A stretch of 64,000 nucleotides of DNA, taken from positions 13,038,001 through 13,102,000 of the forward strand of contig CM036626.1 of assembly GCA_020746105.1 (NCBI GenBank). Reading direction: 5' to 3'. Below the pieces are notes generated by a model. The model was not told the DNA's origin. It did not search any database and saw only the letters and a program-made list of their open reading frames with translations. Positions 60,621 through 64,000 of the stretch are shown here, piece after piece. A program made the position numbers and the translations under genes. How positions within the stretch are numbered: the first letter of the stretch is position 1; each line of letters starts with the position of its first letter. The stretch is from Trogon surrucura. Taxonomy: Eukaryota; Chordata; Aves; Trogoniformes; Trogonidae.

Positions 60621-62593
60621 ACAAAGCAGCTACTCAGAATGGGACCTTGCAGAGGTTCTGCGTTTGAGCACGGGCTGGGGGTGGGAGAGACAGAAAAACA
60701 CTAGCATCAAGGCAGTGGAGACTACCTGCATTAGTCTGTACACAAAATAAACCTGGGTCTTTAGAGGCCAGAGGTTAGGGTAAACATGGCTCTGCACAAG
60801 TTTAAGAGTTAAATCCAGCCAACTTTCTTCTTGCCAATCCAGATACTGAGCGACTGTCAAGTATTTGTGCAACGTTCAAAAAAGCCAAGCTCTGACCAAA
60901 CCCATCAGCTGGTTTGGAAGCAGGAGGTTTGCTGCATCCAGACATCCCTCCCCAGTCACAGATTGCTCTTCTGCATCTCCGTACCACGCTCACTCTGCGC
61001 TGGGCTGGGGGGGCTGCACCGTTCAGACGGCCATTGGCAAAGCAACTGCTTCTTCCAACATCTGGTCTGCGATGTGTTTTGTGGTTATCTGAACTAGGAT
61101 GGTAGGTGGAGCAGGTAGCTGTGAAACAACACAACTCTCTGGTCCAAGTCTGGTGGGAGGAGGAGACTGGTGTTTTCTCTGACCTGCTGCATCAAATGAA
61201 CAGCTGAGGCAGAGAACAACTCTTTCACTGATACATATCAAAGGCAGACAAATGTCACTAGGTAGAGCTAGGAGGAAAAGATGGAAAGGGCTGGGTTAGA
61301 AAGAAGGATGCTACTGGTATCTGAAAGGAAGAGCTAAGAAAAGAGTTGGCACTTGCCCAGTGTTGTCTTTTGCTTGCAGACTTAGCACTAAAAGTACGAG
61401 CATAGACAAAGGATCTAACTAGAGCAAAATGTTTAAGCAGCAATGCTCATGAGAGAGAGGAAGGGAAACAAGGTCAGCATGTGCCAGGATTTATCCTAAG
61501 TTTTGACAAGAAATCCTGAGGGCAGTTGTTTTAAAGCCACAGTCAGGGAACGGGGTGTTCCCCAGGACTCCCAGCTGGGACAGACACCCTGGAAGGGTTT
61601 CTGCCCCATTCACAGGACACAGACTCGTGAACTGGAGCTTCTGTGCCAATGTCCACACGGCACATCATTGCCTGGTTATAAAAGGTGATGTGCTAGGGGA
61701 GAGTTTGCATCGAAATCAGGAAAGTCAGCTGGGCAGGAGATGCCCCGGAGGAAAATCCTGGAGCAGGCAGCCTGCCCTCAGCCAAGGCTCAAAGACTCTT
61801 CATAATTTTAAAGTGTATTTCCAATCTGCAGTCAAATCCTACACCTTTCCTCTTTTTTGCTACAATTACCTTTATCTTGGAATGTAATCTAGTAATAAAA
61901 ATGGTTTTAAAGTGATCTGACAAGCACTAGAAACCCTGTTTCTTTTAGAGTGACAACTCTATTTACAGCAGCACATACACACACTGTTTTATATTCCACG
62001 CGCACTCCAGGCCCTCAAGATTTGGGATATATCCTTTCCATCCACTTGCAAGAATCAGTTTCAGTCGTGAAAAGAAGTTCCTCAGCAGGCAGGAAAAAAG
62101 ATTGCTTCCAATGCTGGGGTCTCTGCACACCCCCCAAGACAGCGGCGCAGAGGGTCGGGCAGCCTCCCTCTCCAGAGGGCCGGGCAGCCTCCCTCTCCAT
62201 TTCACGGCTGACCTGCTGCGCTGGAGCCACCCTTCCAGCGCCAGTGGCCACTGCTCAGCCAGCTCCACGCGCCCGGCTGGGCAGGCCAGAGAGCTGCTTT
62301 GGCTCAGGGTAAGCGTTAAACAGCTGGGCAGCACCATGCAGGGAGAAGACTTAAAGCTGAACTTTTCCAAGAGGGTGCATGTCACATTTTCTGCTAAAAA
62401 AATTTCACATTCAAAGCCTCAGCTACCCAGGAAACAATAGTGCCAAACCCAAGGAAAGCAAAGAGAAGACGGCCTGAGCTCCAGGGAGATGTTCTTGTAA
62501 TAACCATGCATGAAGGACACCTTGTAGCTACAGTCCCAGAACTTAATTAGGAAGCAGGGCTCTTCTTTCTGGGTGTATCAAAGAAAAAGCATG
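60621..62593. other. Gene-free stretch
   Basis: No gene recognised; only the 25-bp duplication at 62149 stands out. Confidence 0.45.
62149..62198. repeat. 25-bp tandem duplication
   Basis: Two adjacent units beginning AGAGGGTCGGGCAGCC and AGAGGGCCGGGCAGCC differ at one base, so this is a young local duplication. Confidence 0.9.
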
Positions 62594-62665
62594 ATCTCTC
62601 CAGGCCTCAGTTTCCCCATGCGTAAAGCTGGAGCTGTCAAATATATCTATCCTAAGGGAACTCAT
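62594..62665 (+). mobile_element. MIR-type SINE relic
   Basis: GATCTCTCCAGGCCTCAGTT, then TCCCCATGCGTAAAGCTGG and ATATCTATCCT, following MIR order ('CCTCAGTTTCCCCATCTGTAAAATGG ... ATA..CTACCT'). Old, diverged copy. Confidence 0.6.
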
Positions 62666-62946
62666 CACTCGCTGGAATGTGCTTGGGAAGCCAAACTACC
62701 ACCGCCTTGAAGTTTGCTTCTCTTCTCCCCCGCTCATGCGAGAGCACGGCTGCTTACCTCCCCCTCCCCATCACGGTTTCCCACTGCCCCCCAGTGCTGC
62801 AAAGCTCAACGTCTTCCCCGCGATCGCATCCAACTTCCTTAATTCCAGGCACATCAACAGAGACACCTCCATTTGTGCGAGTGGAGAGCAAGGCACAACC
62901 AAGATGAGCAACAGGAACAGCATTTTCTCCCTCGGTAATGAGCCGC

Positions 62947-63270
62947 TATAAAAGCTGTGCCATCTGCTGGCGTGTGCCACAAAACACGGCTCCCAGCACA
63001 ACGCCAGCAAAGTTCTTGCTACAGCGGCTCTTTGCGCAGAGCCGGGGTGGGATTTCAGCTCATGCCTCTGACAAGAAGCAGCATGTGCTGCTGATGGCAA
63101 ACAGGGCAGCCAAAGACGATCGCTCGTTTTGCGGCGCCGAAGGTCGGTCGTCGGGTGCAGATCAGCAGCGCGGCCGGCACACGCAGGAACCCCGCGCTAG
63201 CACCCTGCTTGGGGTTCAGCCCCAAGCCGGCACCCCGCTCCGGAAGGGGGGTTCAGTCCAAGCTTTTATA
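62947..63270. promoter_or_regulatory. Candidate promoter-like CpG block with TATA motifs
   Basis: TATAAAAG on the plus strand at 62947-62954, and the same motif on the minus strand at 63263-63270 (CTTTTATA), face each other across a short segment (about 63110-63245) dense in CpG: CGATCGCTCG, GCGGCGCCG, GGTCGGTCGTCGG, GCGCGGCCGG. CpG is otherwise sparse nearby. This could be a small CpG island or a promoter of an unannotated transcript. No coding exon is seen beside it. Confidence 0.3.
62959..62970 (-). promoter_or_regulatory. Perfect CTCF core motif
   Basis: The plus strand reads GCCATCTGCTGG; its complement CCAGCAGATGGC fits all 12 positions of the CTCF core CCASYAGRKGGC. A perfect core is not proof of binding, but it is the clearest such match I noticed. 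Confidence 0.45.
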
Positions 63271-64000
63271 ATCCCCGGCTGGATAAGAAATTACCAGCTT
63301 TACTTAAAAGGATTTCTTTTTTATTTTATTTTCAATGCCTGCAGATAAGAAAAACATCTACCATTTCAAATTAGCTTTAATTCCCATTATTATGTTTAAA
63401 GTTTTGGGAAGGGATTCTGGCAGGCGCAGACACCCACCTACGACTGGCAGCTCTGTACCACGCTGAGAAAACTGGAGTCCTCACCTCTTTCAAACCTTTA
63501 AGGGTACTTCAACTGCCCTCACCACCAGGCTGCTGCTCCACCAGTTTGAAGGACATGGCTTATCCGAAACAGTACAGGAGGGACAGAAAGCCTAAAGCAG
63601 GAACACCAGCCCAGGAAACAGGGGACTTGAGCAGGCACAGTCAAGCAGAGATGCCCAAAGCCCAGGCTGGTTTTTTTTAAGAGCCCCCGTGCCCTCACAT
63701 GCGCTGCCACAGCCCAGCTCCGTTCCCACAGAGCCACTTCTGCTGCCACCTCCCCCCGTTAACCCAGTTCCAGCCCTGCAAGTCCCAGTTCAGCCAATGG
63801 CTCCACAAGCATTACCAGGCAGGCACACGGTTGCATATTTTTGCTTGCATCTCTTTCATCTTGCTTTCACTTCAGAGCATGCCTGTGAATGTTGACAGAC
63901 TTTTCAGCACAAGGCTGTATTAAGCTGATTTTTAATTGCATTTTGAGCGACCTGAAGGCCAGTAGGCAGAAGGGCACTTTCTTTTTTCCAAGGAACATTA
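63271..64000. other. Gene-free stretch
   Basis: No gene recognised. The AT-rich part at 63290-63410 borders the CpG block. Confidence 0.45.

Noticed and set aside
1-64000. Endogenous retrovirus or other virus-derived element
   Set aside because: I saw no paired long terminal repeats, primer-binding site or recognisable viral domains; the only reverse-transcriptase sequence belongs to CR1 LINEs.

Overview
The window looks like vertebrate, almost certainly avian, nuclear DNA. The diagnostic content is a set of CR1 LINE copies with the bird-type 3' end (repeats of CACAGAAT on the + strand, i.e. ATTCTGTG on the element strand). There is one partly open CR1 reverse-transcriptase frame, and several very old CR1-clade and MIR-type relics. 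Spacing is sparse, there are no operons, and no prokaryotic signals are visible. The exact species cannot be read from the sequence.

I found no exon of a host protein-coding gene that I can name, and no tRNA, rRNA, known microRNA, DNA transposon, endogenous retrovirus or CRISPR array. The window is best described as intergenic or deep intronic. All eight CR1-clade pieces that I recognise lie on the minus strand, which would fit an intron of a plus-strand host gene; this is inference only.

Layout. At 1-17 kb is mixed single-copy DNA with a short CR1 3' end (2.55 kb), an octamer-bearing block (3.2-3.4 kb), a repeat-containing open frame (4.79-5.36 kb), an old CR1 relic (7.8 kb) and a MIR-type relic (12.9 kb). 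At 17-21 kb is a GC-rich, stop-poor domain with long overlapping frames on both strands and one copy of a 62-bp dispersed repeat; its partner is at 16.3 kb. At 21-38 kb is mostly unremarkable DNA with AT-rich, homeodomain/SOX/POU-motif-rich islands at about 21.2, 32.5, 33.2 and 36.6 kb. At 38.3-42.3 kb is a cluster of four CR1 copies, including the 1.46-kb piece with RT coding. At 42-64 kb there are further motif-rich islands (43, 49, 54.9, 56.5, 60.5 kb), an ancient CR1 relic (54.2 kb), MIR-type relics (43.5, 62.6 kb), and near the right end a small CpG-dense segment with convergent TATAAAAG motifs and a perfect 12-base CTCF core.

I did not find an undescribed biological system that I could defend. 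The items most worth checking are the CpG/TATA/CTCF block at 62.9-63.3 kb, the inverted ATGCAAATTG pair at 3.3 kb, the dispersed 62-bp repeat at 16.3/17.8 kb and the repeat-bearing open frame at 4.8 kb. The regulatory-element calls rest on base composition and motif reading, not on alignment, and carry low confidence.
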